This document shows, in pieces, positions 22,076 through 33,500 of a stretch of 64,000 nt of DNA. The position numbers and the translations under genes were made by a program. Source of the stretch: Hyperoodon ampullatus (lineage: Eukaryota; Chordata; Mammalia; Artiodactyla; Ziphiidae); NCBI GenBank assembly GCA_949752795.1, contig OX457061.1, positions 7,375,239-7,439,238 of the forward strand, given 5' to 3'. The notes under the pieces are model-generated. The model saw nothing but the letters and a program-made list of their open reading frames with translations, made no database searches and was not told the origin of the DNA. The stretch's first letter is position 1. The number at the start of each line of letters is the position of its first letter.

Positions 22076-22562
22076 AAAGACAACTTGTCATCAACAGCAT
22101 TGATTCAAAGAACGAAACAGATGAAAAAACAAAAGCAGACTAACATTCTGACCCTTGGAATGAGACCTGCTGAATTCATACAGCCCATTCTCTAAGTGTC
22201 CAAAGTCCTGGGGGCAGTTTCCCAAGCAGGAAGCCTCGGGGTCTCTAGCTCTCTGGCGACCTCCCTTGAGTCTGGGGAGGGAGAATTGCCAAGGGCAGGT
22301 CCTCCCATTGGCGAGCTCAGTCTAACCTGGACGTGGTCCCTGTGCTCTTTTGACCTTCATCACAAGGTCAAGGAGAGGGCACTGGACCCAGGTCTGCCAC
22401 TGAGGCAAATGAGATGCAGTGATTCTAGTATGGTCCCAGGAGGGAAGGCAGAGGGACAGGGAAGAGGCAATGGATCAGGTGTCCTGGGCAGTGTCTGCTG
22501 GGACCCAGGCTGTGGCCCAAGCGACAGGCTGTGAAGGGATCAAGTTGTGACTGAACCACTGC

Positions 22563-22601
22563 ATACTACACCCACTGCAGCAGTAACTTAACCAACCCAA
22601 C
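22563..22601. repeat. 39-bp direct duplication, copy 1
   Basis: Begins 'atactacacccactgcagca'. Identical over 39 bp to 24825-24863. It is not part of any repeat family I recognise. Confidence 0.95.
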
Positions 22602-24091
22602 AAGTTCTGGGAAGAGGGTGAGCCAGGCTGCTGGGAAGCAGCCCATGCCGGTGTCTTGGAGGCTGGCAAGGATACCAACTCTCTTGTCTCTTACACCCAG
22701 TTCTATTACAGAGCTCAGGGCCCTCCCAGCCAGGACCTGCTGGAAAACCAGGAAGGTCCCAGAGGCAGGCGGAGAGGATGTTGACCGACCTTGGAAAGTC
22801 AGGAAGACCATGACTCCAGCTGGTTTCCACCATTCCAGCCCTACCCTTCATCCCCAAATCAAGCACTTGCCAATCTGCAATAAATGACCAGGAGTCTGAA
22901 TAAATAGTAAAAATCTCCCAAATACTGTGCTGGGAGAGGAGGAGGAAAAAGGCAAGTGTATGGAGTCCTAGAAGCATCCAAGGGACAGCCCGGAAAGGCG
23001 CCTCCTTGAGGAAGCTGTCCCCGGCCCATAGCCACAAGTCCTGGCTGTCAGGCTAAGGAAGTTTCCGGGGGGCCTGAGGGTCCCTGCTGGCCAGTCTGGG
23101 GAGATGAAGAGGACCCGTGCTACATGCTACATTACCCAACCTTCCAGATGCAAACCAGCTGCCTCCTCACAAAAGAAGGGAGGGCCTTGGTCAGAATAGG
23201 CCCACTAGTCCCAAAGCCCAGCGTGGGAGGAGCCGGCTGCTCCTACTCAGTACGCATGTGCCCCACATCCTGGGAGCAGCCCGAGCAGGTGACCGGAGAA
23301 GGGCCTGCACCTCCTTCAGCTCCCCTGCGTGAGGGAGACATGGCTCTACGGGCCCTGACAGGACCCAGGCCTTTTTGAGCTTGGCCACGCCTGGCCCAGA
23401 GAGGCTCCCTTTGATCCCACTGCCCTTTATGGGACTCGCCTGCCCTGGGCCGGCACCTGGAAGCCATGGGAATGACTACATCTCAGAAGCACCTGGATCC
23501 CAACCTTAATGTCCTTTTTCTTTTGGGAGAGAAGGACCTTTGGGGGAACCTCTGGAAGACCCAGCTCTCCCTCTCCTTCCCCCTCCCTCCCTCCCTGGGC
23601 AGGTGGGTGAGGCTCAAAGCTTCATGGGCTATTAATTCTCAACAACTCTGGGTTTCCAAGAATCCTGCAGTGGGGCAAGGGTTCAGGGCCCTCGAGTGAG
23701 GCACTGTGGACTGGGGGCCCTGGGAGCCTAGAGCTGGGAGATGGGAACAGGCTGCGAAGGTCAGGGCTGACCTCCAGGAGCCTGGCTGAGCCTGACTCTT
23801 CATTCTGTCTCCAGGATCCTTGGGCATAGCAAGGAGGGTGGGGGAGAGGCTGGGGATAAGGCGACCCAAAGAGAGGGGAGAGAGCGAGCCACGGAGAGGG
23901 GGGCGGCCAGAGTGAGAGCCACACACCCTCCGTGAAAGAGGTGGGAGGAGAGAGAGGGAGACGGAGGCAGAGACAGACAAGGAGAAGCAAAGACCAAGAG
24001 GGAGTCACCTCCCTCCATACACATGGAAACACACAGATGGAAGAGAAGCGCACGCGAGGGGGATTAAAAGACATACACAGCAACCCACAAC

Positions 24092-24136
24092 TACACACAC
24101 ACACACACACACACACACCACACACCACACACACAC
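24092..24136. repeat. (CA)n microsatellite
   Basis: CA run interrupted by two CCA steps, in the inferred TBC1D13 3' UTR (TG-rich in the transcript). Confidence 0.95.
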
Positions 24137-24594
24137 CCCGTGGCAAAGAGACAGAGGGTGAGACCTGGGCCTGGCAGCCTCTCAGCTCCTTCACGGTGTC
24201 ACCTTCCCTGTGGAGAAGGCCGAGCACCAACCTCCAGAAGAGGTTTCTGGCTCGTTTGCCCAGCACCTCCCCGACCAGCCAGAAGACAGAGCAGGAAGAG
24301 AGCGGCAGAGCAGAGGCAGGGAGGGGCCCCTGCCTGCCCCCGGGGCCCGCATCTGCCCCAGCCCCGGGACACCACCTCACAAGCTCCTGCCCTGCTCAGC
24401 AGCCTGGGCGAAGGGTCCAGGGTTGAAGGGGTGGAGTGGGGAAGGAGCAGGGGACAGCGGGCCCCAGTGGGAGCGGCCGGCGTGAGAGGCCTGGAGCGCT
24501 GGCTGGGACCCCACGGGCTCCTGCACATCCCAGAAGCCAGGGCACAGGGGTCGGCGGTGGCTTCTCTCCCAAATCCGGGCCTCTTGCCGCCAGG

Positions 24595-27500
24595 CTACTG
24601 TGAGTCTTGGAGTTCCTTGGCTTTCTGTAGGATCTGGCAGACGTCTGTGATGGGGTAATCCTGGGCAGGGGAAAGGCCAACAGTATGCTTGAGAATTCAG
24701 CTCACCCTTCACCACCTCTGCTGCCCCCGGCCCTCTCCAGTAGACCTGCCACCATGCTGGACCCCGGGCCTAAGGGATAGGGAGCACAGGATAGCCCCAG
24801 GCTGCCCAAACCTTGCCCGGAGCTATACTACACCCACTGCAGCAGTAACTTAACCAACCCAACCAGTCACCACCCAAAAGGTGTCACAGCCCCTCCCCTA
24901 GGACAAGGGCCACCTGCTTCACCTCTCCCCACTCCTGCCATGGAACCCTGACCTCCACTGACAATGAGCCTGGAACAGGGCCGGACACTGTCCATGTACT
25001 AGCTCACTGGGTCACCTCAACAGCCCGATGAGGGCTTACTGTGAATCTGCCCGTTTTACAGATCTAGTCAATGAAGTTATTGAAAACCAACCCCAGGCCA
25101 GGCGTTGGCAAAGAAATTAAGGCCTAGAGAGGTTGCCACTTAGCTTAGGTCACATGACTCGCACGGGAGAACCAAAATCATCTGACTCTCAAGCCCATGT
25201 TCTTAACCACTAAGGCCCACACTTTCCTTCCCCCGGTCTGAGCATGATTACCAACGGGCATTATTACCACATACTGGGTAATAAGTTGCAGCCTTTGAGT
25301 GAATGACTTGGCTTCTCTGAACCAGCTTGGTTCAGAGAAGCCAAGTCATTCACTCAAGGCCACACCACACTCAAGGTCAGTGGCAAAGCCAGATCCAAAC
25401 ACAGATCTGCCTCAGGGGTCTAGACTCTCAAGCCCTGCTACCCTCTCCTGATCTTGACGCAGCCTGTCACAGCAGCTGGCATGGGGCGGCCACCTGCGAA
25501 GTGTCTGTCTCATGGCTAAAGACTGAACCTGCCCCTCCAAACTGCATTACCTGCAGGAGCCGCATGTTTATGGTAAAGTCTCCTTCCAGCAAGTGCTCCC
25601 GGATCAGTCTAAGAAAAACAAGCAACAAAAGCGCTGGGCCCCTGGGCCACTCTGAGTGCAGGCCTGCCGCCTGCCGCCCCACCGCACCCGCAGCAAGTTT
25701 GGTTTGATGCTCGCCTGAGAATCCCAGAAGCTCTCACCAGCCCCCCCAAGAGCAGGCCCTGCCCACCCCCTGCTCGCGGCCACACTCACATGAGCATGGC
25801 GCAGCAGACCAGAAGGAGGAAGTCAAAGCGGCTGTTGTCGGCAAACAGGGAGTCCCAGATCCGGATGACATCAGGCAGCAAAAACTCCTGGGACAGCAGC
25901 AGTGTCAGCCAGCGGAAGGCAAAGAACTGGGGCTTGATGTTCTGCTCTTGCTGGGGAGACAGAGGTGCAGGGTGGGTGCAAGAATCCGTGTTGGCTGGTT
26001 GCCACGGAACACCATGCAACCTATTAGACATGAATTCATATAAGCAGCAGGCCAGGCGTGAGCGCCAGGCACACTGAGGCGGCGATGGCACGGGGCTGCC
26101 CAGGGAGCCTCGCTCAGTGAAAAGGGCAGCTCCGGCTTGCTGCCAGCCAATGCTGTCAGATCATCTGATGTTTTGTGAGAGAAGCCAGATACCCAAACTT
26201 TTATATTAGCTCCTTAGATTAATAAATACACTACACAGAGTACAACTTTGGATTTATGGACAGAGAAACCATTATTGGGCACTCATTACGCGTCTGGCCT
26301 TGTGCTTAACATGGTAAATATCTTTTTTTTCTCTCTTTTTTTTTTGCTGTACGCGGGCCTCTCACTGTTGTGGCCTCTCCCGTTGCGGAGCACAGGCTCC
26401 GGACGCGCAGGCTCAGCGGCCATGGCTCACGGGCCCAGCCGCTCCGCGGCATGTGGGATCCTCCCGGACCGAGGCACGAACCCGTGTCCCCTGCATCGGC
26501 AGGCGGACTCTCAACCACTGCGCCACCAGGGAAGCCCCTATCTCACTTATTTACTCCATACAGCAACCCTGCAAGGCAATTATTCCCAATGGAGACAAGT
26601 CCTCTGGTCAGCCACAGTGAATACTACTGACCGAAAAAACGTGTTACAAAACAGCAAGACATGATTCCACATTTGTTTAAAAAGAAATGTTTATATGTAT
26701 CTTCTTGTTCATGAAACTTGTTTATAAGTAAATATCCTTTTTACTGAACTGTTTCCTGAAATAAACACGGAATGCCACTCCACTACTTTAACAGCACACA
26801 GTAAAGGCCCTGCACCGCGCCCGGCACACGGGGCACTGTATCCACCTCCCCCACCCCCAGCCCACTAGGCTCCCACCACCTGCTGCCCAGGTCCCCCAGC
26901 CCCGCCTCGGTACCTGGCTCAGCACTCCCTGGCAGCAGCAGCCACTTCCAATCCCCAGACTCAAGCCAGTCCTCATCCTGGGCCTGGGGTGCTCAGGAGC
27001 CTGCCATCCTCCGCCCCTTTCTGTCTGCCCTGGCCCGTGTGGTGCTGGGGGTCCTCACCAGTTTCAGGTAGAGTTCCATGTCCTTATCCTTCAGGGTGGA
27101 GTACACCTTTTCCATCTTGTAGGTGATGCCACACTGTGAGTCGTCAAGGCTCTTGATGAAGTTGTCCCGGATCTCAGCCATGAGGTTGGTGAAGCAGAAA
27201 AAGGTGTCCGCCTCAGCGTGCTCTGGGAGAGACGGGCAGGGTGAGGGCAGCCGTGAGAGAACTGGCACCCTCCCGTGTCCCACCCCACCGCTCAGCTACG
27301 TGAGACCCCCTCCCCTCTGAGCCTCACCAAGTCACCCCGCCTTGGTCAGGCTGCGCCCCTCCTCTGTCCGTGGCCACCCCCAGACTAAGGACATCACTTC
27401 CTTCTTCTCACACCTGACAATGCTGTACACGAGCTAAGCGACTGATTACGTGCTCTTCTGCTGACATTTTTTCAAATCATGATTTTCCTAAATCCTTTCT

Positions 27501-30500
27501 ATCGTTCAGCTTCCTGTATATACAGCTCACCTCCTCTACCAGAAATTCAGTTACAGATAGCAAGAGATCAGTAAACATCTAACATTCTAGAAAGTTCAAG
27601 CCAGAAAAGATCTCAGATATGATCCAGGCCAGCCCCATTATCTGACAGCAAATGGAGGCCCAAAAGAGGGAAGTGAGCTTCACAGCTTGATACAATAAAG
27701 CCCATTAGCCTGGAGCCCGTTTATCTACCCTTCCACTCGCTGTTGGGGTCGGTGGCAAAGGTGTAGTACAGGGGCCCCACGATCTCATTCATGCCCTGCA
27801 CGTAAGCGATGCCAGGGTTGAGCTTGGCGTAGATGAACAGAATCCGCTCCACCACCTCCCAGTGGGCCTCACAGCCGTTGGGCAGCACCTGATACTCGTT
27901 CACGGATGAGGGTGCCGCGTTCTTTTGCGGGGAGCTCATCTGGGGGAGAAGAGCAGCCCGTTAAGGTGGGTGGCACTACCGACAGCATGTTCTCACTGGT
28001 TACGTTCACCCTCAAGCCAAAACCTAGCTTCCATCTCATGGGCAACCCAGGGCACAGAGGAACGCGTCCACCACCACCGGGAACAAGCAGACAAATCCAG
28101 AACGTGCGACATTCTGCAAGCCAGCTGGACTGCAATCTAACTTATGGTGATAAAAGGTCAGGAATAGTGCTTACCTCTGAGGGAAGGCATACTGACTAGG
28201 AAGGGGCATGAGGGAACTTTCTAGATGATGGGAATGTTCCATGTCTTGATCTGGTTGGCAGTTACATGGGTGTATACATAAGAAAAAGTTCATCTAGTTG
28301 TATACCTAAGATTTGTGCATTTATTAAGTTATACTTCAATTAAAAAAAACTTCAAAAACAGACAACTGGTTAAGACTCTTCAAAAAGCCAAATGTTGAGG
28401 AGCAGGGAGTGAAGCCAGATGAAGACACTAAAGAAACGTAACATCCTAATGCAACGCATAAACCCTGAAGAGGTGCTGGTCTGGATTTAAAACGACGAAA
28501 ATATTCTTAGTCCGACTGAGGACACCCGATCCCGGACTGGGTGTGAGGTCTCATTACGGATTACGGCTAATCTCCGTAGATGAGACAGTGGTGAGGAGGA
28601 TGCCCTTATTCTCACGGGATGCCTGCTGAAGTACTCGGACGTAAAGGGTCAGGACGTCTGTCTATATATGACACACACACAAACATGGCCAAGGGTTAAC
28701 AACTGTTGAATTTAGGTGGAAAGTATATAGGTGTGCATTGTACTCTTCTTTCAACTTTTCTGAATGTTTCAAAATTTTCGTAAGAAAAAGCTGGGAGATG
28801 AATGAAGAGGTGATGATCCCCGCTGAAAACTCATGCAACGGAGCAGAGGTCCCCAACATCAGGATCCCCTGGGAGCTTCGTCAAGGTTCAGGTGCCTGGG
28901 GTTAACTGTATGAGAGCCACAGGCACACCCATGCAGGGACAGAGCATGAAGCTGCCCTGGAAGCCCAGGGTCCTGGAAACAGGAAACTCCCTTTTCCACT
29001 ATATATACACGTGTATACACATACACATGCGTGTACATGTGCACACAGACACACACATCACTAATGTTTACCCAGAGTGTTCTATTGCAAAACAGAGCTC
29101 CACAAGCCTTCCTGTTTAATGCCCTGAACAGCCTAGAATACTCTCTCAACATCATTTTCAAGATGAGGAAACTGAGGCTCAGAAATGTTAGGCCACTCAT
29201 CAGACATCTCGCATTAAAGTGAGCCCAGACCAGCTCACTCTAGAACCCGAGGTCCAGGCCTCAGAGAGTGCCCACTGCTTTCCAAGAATCTGCACAGCCA
29301 TGACCTCATTCCACCCTCTGGGCAATTCAAAAGCCAGACAGGGCGGAAATGATTACACCCAGTTTACAGAAGAAGAGGCGGAGGCCCAGGAAGGTGAGTC
29401 TGGTGTTAGTTGTCCAGGGTCAAACAGTCCGCTTAAACTCAAACTGCCCAGCCACTGGTCCAGAGGTCTAGCGATGGAGCTTGTGGTCTGGTTCTCTATC
29501 ACCAGGGCCAGGTCCAAACCTAAAATCCGTTCTCAGCCACCAATTACTGTAGTAAAATGAATGACAGAAGCCGGGTCCCCATCTTGCCATGTAGCCAGAC
29601 ATCAGCAGCCAAGCAGGAGGGCCACCAACCTAGCCAGCCACGGGGCCATTTAGCCAAGCATTTGGCACCTCCTGACACACCCAGCACGTGGAACCCAGGG
29701 ATCAGCCAGAACGGCCCCGTCACCCCTGTGGTGGAAAACGGCTACTCTCCTAGAAACACAAAGCCCTGATCGGTCACTCCACTTGGGAGAAACGAGCTTA
29801 GCTTGTTGGAGGTTCCAGAGGATTTTTCCATTGTTGGAAGACAGCGAAAATTTTTGAGGAACAAGTCAAAGCTCCAGGTGCCAAAGCAGGAGGTGTAAAT
29901 TAAGGAACAAGACAACATACTTGTTTAGCTATAAGCAGCTTCTCAGAATCACAGGAATCTGCTAGAAGACTGAGGTTCAAACACTCAGCATCACCTGGCC
30001 AGCACAAGACCTATCATTCTTTTCTCCTAGGTCTCTCACACCAGCCCCCAGCCCCACCCACCCTTGCCTGGACACCTCAGCTGCCTCCCAGGCGGCCTCT
30101 CCACCTCCATTCCTGCCCCCGCCAGTCAAATCTTGCATAAAGGCAGACTTAAATCACATCCCTGCTCTTAGAATGGTGCAGGGGTCCCCAGCCCTCAGGA
30201 TAAAGGCCCCGCTGGCCTCACCACCACTCATCTCTCCAGCATCCTCCAGCAGCCCTCCCCCCTGACCCCCCCACCGACCCCGCCCCACCCCACCTCATGC
30301 TGGACTCCCTTCCTTGAACACACCCAGCTCTCTCCGGCCTGAGGACGTCCACACATGCCATCCTCTCCACCTGGAAGTCTCTTTCCTCTTCATCCTTGGA
30401 GCCTCAGCTTAAATGTCACTTCCTCAGGGAAGTCTTCCCTGATGCCCAGACCAGGTGGGCTCCCCCCATCACTGTTCCCACCGCACTTTCTCATCACACT

Positions 30501-33500
30501 GGTAGTTACTTTTCCAAGCGCCGTCTACACCACAGACCAGAAGTGTGGCTCCTTCACTGCACAGCAGGGCCCTCCCCCACACCCATTACACCAGCCTTCG
30601 ATGCCTGACTTTCAGAGAGAGCCTGGAGGGGGACTGGGCAGGACCAAGGCTGCTTTGGGTAACTCTCGGGGCAGACGGTCAGGGGTCTGGTGGCCTGTGG
30701 CCACTAGTCCAAGAGAAGCAGGAAGGAAAAGGCCATCACGGGGCGTCCCTGGGGCTGCCAGGTTGCCTCTCACATTTGTGACCCCGCTCCGGTTCCGGGC
30801 CACCGTCTGGGATTTCAGTGTCGTCTGTTCCACCCGCTTACGAAGGGTCTCGAATTCATTCTGCGGATCCAGGATGAGGAGGCAGGGGTACTCGGTGGCC
30901 CTCTGGAAGAAGGATATGTCTGGGCACAGCCTTCTGTCAAGAGGGAACAGGGGAGGGCTGTTACTCAGCATGGAATTTTTAGGCATCCCACCAGCACCCT
31001 GCTGCCAGATGCCCCAGCATCCTCCAAGCCTCTTGTATGTGTGTGTGTGTGTTTTTTAATTAATAACATTTTATTTCAAAAGCAATATAGTCATGGTATA
31101 TGTATACATACCCATATATCTTACGTGTATTTGTAAACAGACACACACACACACGCGTATGTATTTGTAAGTGTCCTTAGGGTCTTAACTCTTCTTAAAA
31201 CAAACGTCTTTCCATGTCAAAAATATCTCATATGTACAAACGTATCAACTGCATTGTGGCTTAAAATGGTAAAAGAGGTTTTGTTGAGTTACACATTATA
31301 CAACAGAATATTACACAGCTGACATAGGAGATGCTCAAGACAGAGCAAGAGAAAAAAGCAAGTTGGGAGACAGGCTCTAGATCGTGATCAAGTTTTTAAA
31401 ATATATGTACTAGGGCTTCCCTGGTGGCGCAGTGGTTGAGAGTCCACCTGCCGATGCAGGGGACGCGGGTTCGTACCCCGGTCTGGGAAGATCCCACATG
31501 CCGCAGAGCGGCTGGGCCCGTGAGCCATGGCCGCTGGGCCTGCGCGTCCGCAACGGGAGAGGCCACAACAGTGAGAGGCCCGCATATCACAAAAAATAAA
31601 TAAATAAATAAATTAAATAAAATGTATGTACTGCAGTACACGCACATTTTCCAAAGATCTTATACAGAGCACATTGCAAACTTGCCCTCTAGAAACACTG
31701 AACGACGTGCTACAATCACTACCAGGGTAAGAACCTGTTTCCCCAGAACTGGGTTCAAGACGTGGTTCCTGACTTAAATTGGGCTATTAGACACCTGGCG
31801 AGTAGAGGCTCCAGCCTGAGAAGAAAGGAGGCAAGAGCCCGTTCTGCCCCCTGGCTGAGCCGCCCAGGGCTGGGGTCCCACTGCGGGCACAACGGGCACC
31901 AGGAGAGGAGCAGCCCCAGGGGGCGAGGGGCTGGAAACACGGCTACAATCGGTGAAGGCGGAACTGAAAGCAGGCGGGCAGACTCAGAACCCAAGCTCTA
32001 ACCACTGGGTCCACTGCAGACAGGCCTGCCGGCCCCTCACCCAGCCCTGTGGGAGAGTCACCCGCTGCCAGACTCGCCCACCCAACAGGACAGCACAGCC
32101 GGCGTCTCCACACTTCTCTACCAAGAGAAATGGCACGCACATGCACACAGCGTAGCTCACAGTTTAAAAAAAACACACTTCTGACCCCGTCGCTCATGTG
32201 CTTAAAACCTTTGCACGCGTGCCCCACATCCCTGGGATGGAGCGATGGTCCGACCCCTGCTTGCCTCCAGGGTGGCCGCAGGCACACAGGCCTTCGCACA
32301 GCTCCTCGGACAGCCAAGCTCTGCAGGCTCGCGGGGCCTCCCACGGCAGCTCCTGGCCCAGCACCACACGGCCCTCCCCTCCCCTCCCTCCTGCCCCAGG
32401 GTGCCCGCTCCTCCCATCTCAGCTGCCACCTCAGGCGAGGCTTCCCGACCTCAGGGTGCCCTGAAGCACCCTGAACTCTGCCTTTAGAGCATTCTCCACA
32501 AACTTCAGTGACACGGAAGGTCTGTTTTGTTGAACATCCGTCTTCCCGTCCTCCCTGCCAGCTTCTAGGCTCCTTAAGGAGAGGGGCCATGTCTGTCTAT
32601 TCCGTGGTCAACGCCCAGCCTGCCGTTGAGCCTGCCATGTAGCGGGGCCTCAATATTTGCTGAAGGAAGGAAGAGATGAATCCACAGACGCCAGGGCTAC
32701 GACTGAAACTAAGGCAGGGAGAGAGGAGAGCCGGGCACTCAGGGCACTCAGGGCACTCACCGCACCGCCAGCCCCATCCCAGGCCTGCTATCACTAGGGC
32801 CTGGACTCAGCTACCAGGACAACTCACCAGCAGTTCCTCAAACACGCCCCTGCGGGCCTGGGCTGGGAAGGGACAGGGCAGAAGGACTGGAAATCCCACA
32901 GAGGCCCCAGGGGCCGGCTCCCGGCGCCCAGCGCCTTGCTCACCGGACATCTTTGTCGATCTGCAGCAGCACCTCGTTGTCCTTGAAGTACGTGTTCCAT
33001 CGGCTGTCGGGGTTAGGGTTGAGTGGCTGTCAGAGAAAATGAGCTGCTCTGTCCTCGGCGGGCTAGAAGCCCAGGGACAGATACCAGTCTGGGGGCCTGA
33101 GCAGTGCCTCTGAACCAGCATTCCCACCAGAGACCCAGCTGTGGCTGAGACAGCCTGTGAGCTAGCTGGGGGGCAGCACAGGCCTCGTGCAGCCTCCCAA
33201 AGCACGATCACACTCCACACCCAGCAGCCGAGCCCCGTACTCCGCTCTGAGTACTTCCCTGCGCAGCAAGGACTCTGTCTTTCCTGTCTGTAGCTCTAGA
33301 ATGCTGCATGTAACAGGTGCTCACTAAACGCTTCCCTGCTGAATGAATGAATATTGTATCATTAGGTCTCTTCGAATCTAACTCATTACTACTTTGAGTT
33401 GCCAATTCCAGTCCTTGGAGGATCGGCCTGGGTCCAACCCATCTCCACCTCCCAACTGCAAAGCACCAGGGAGGAGCTCGGTATTTGTGGCTGGAACGAG

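Larger units (their letters stand above)
22050..24594 (-). other. TBC1D13 3' UTR (inferred)
   Basis: There is no closer canonical poly(A) signal in the gene's direction between the stop codon (24595) and the AATAAA at 22075-22070, so the 3' UTR may be about 2.5 kb. It contains a (CA)n tract (24092-24136) and one copy of the 39-bp duplication (22563-22601). The 3' end is inferred, not shown. Confidence 0.5.
24661..25550 (-). other. TBC1D13 intron 11 with MIRs, a palindrome and a local duplicate
   Basis: Holds copy 2 of the 39-bp duplication (24825-24863), MIR-like sequence at about 25000-25240 and 25328-25460, and the 63-nt palindrome (25295-25357). Confidence 0.75.
27940..30773 (-). other. 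TBC1D13 intron 7
   Basis: An L1 3'-UTR fragment (28130-28355), a second old repeat (about 28360-28800), TA/CA-rich sequence near 29000-29060, MIR-like text (about 29150-29460) and L2-like text (30190-30600). No gene. Confidence 0.6.
30934..32943 (-). other. TBC1D13 intron 6
   Basis: One CHR-2 SINE (31412-31618), L2-like sequence (32180-32690) and a 3 x 9-bp tandem repeat (32733-32759). The rest is unrecognised. Confidence 0.65.

Noticed and set aside
23622..24380. 252-codon minus-strand frame
   Set aside because: Low-complexity purine-rich DNA and a CA repeat in the inferred TBC1D13 3' UTR; no recognisable domain.
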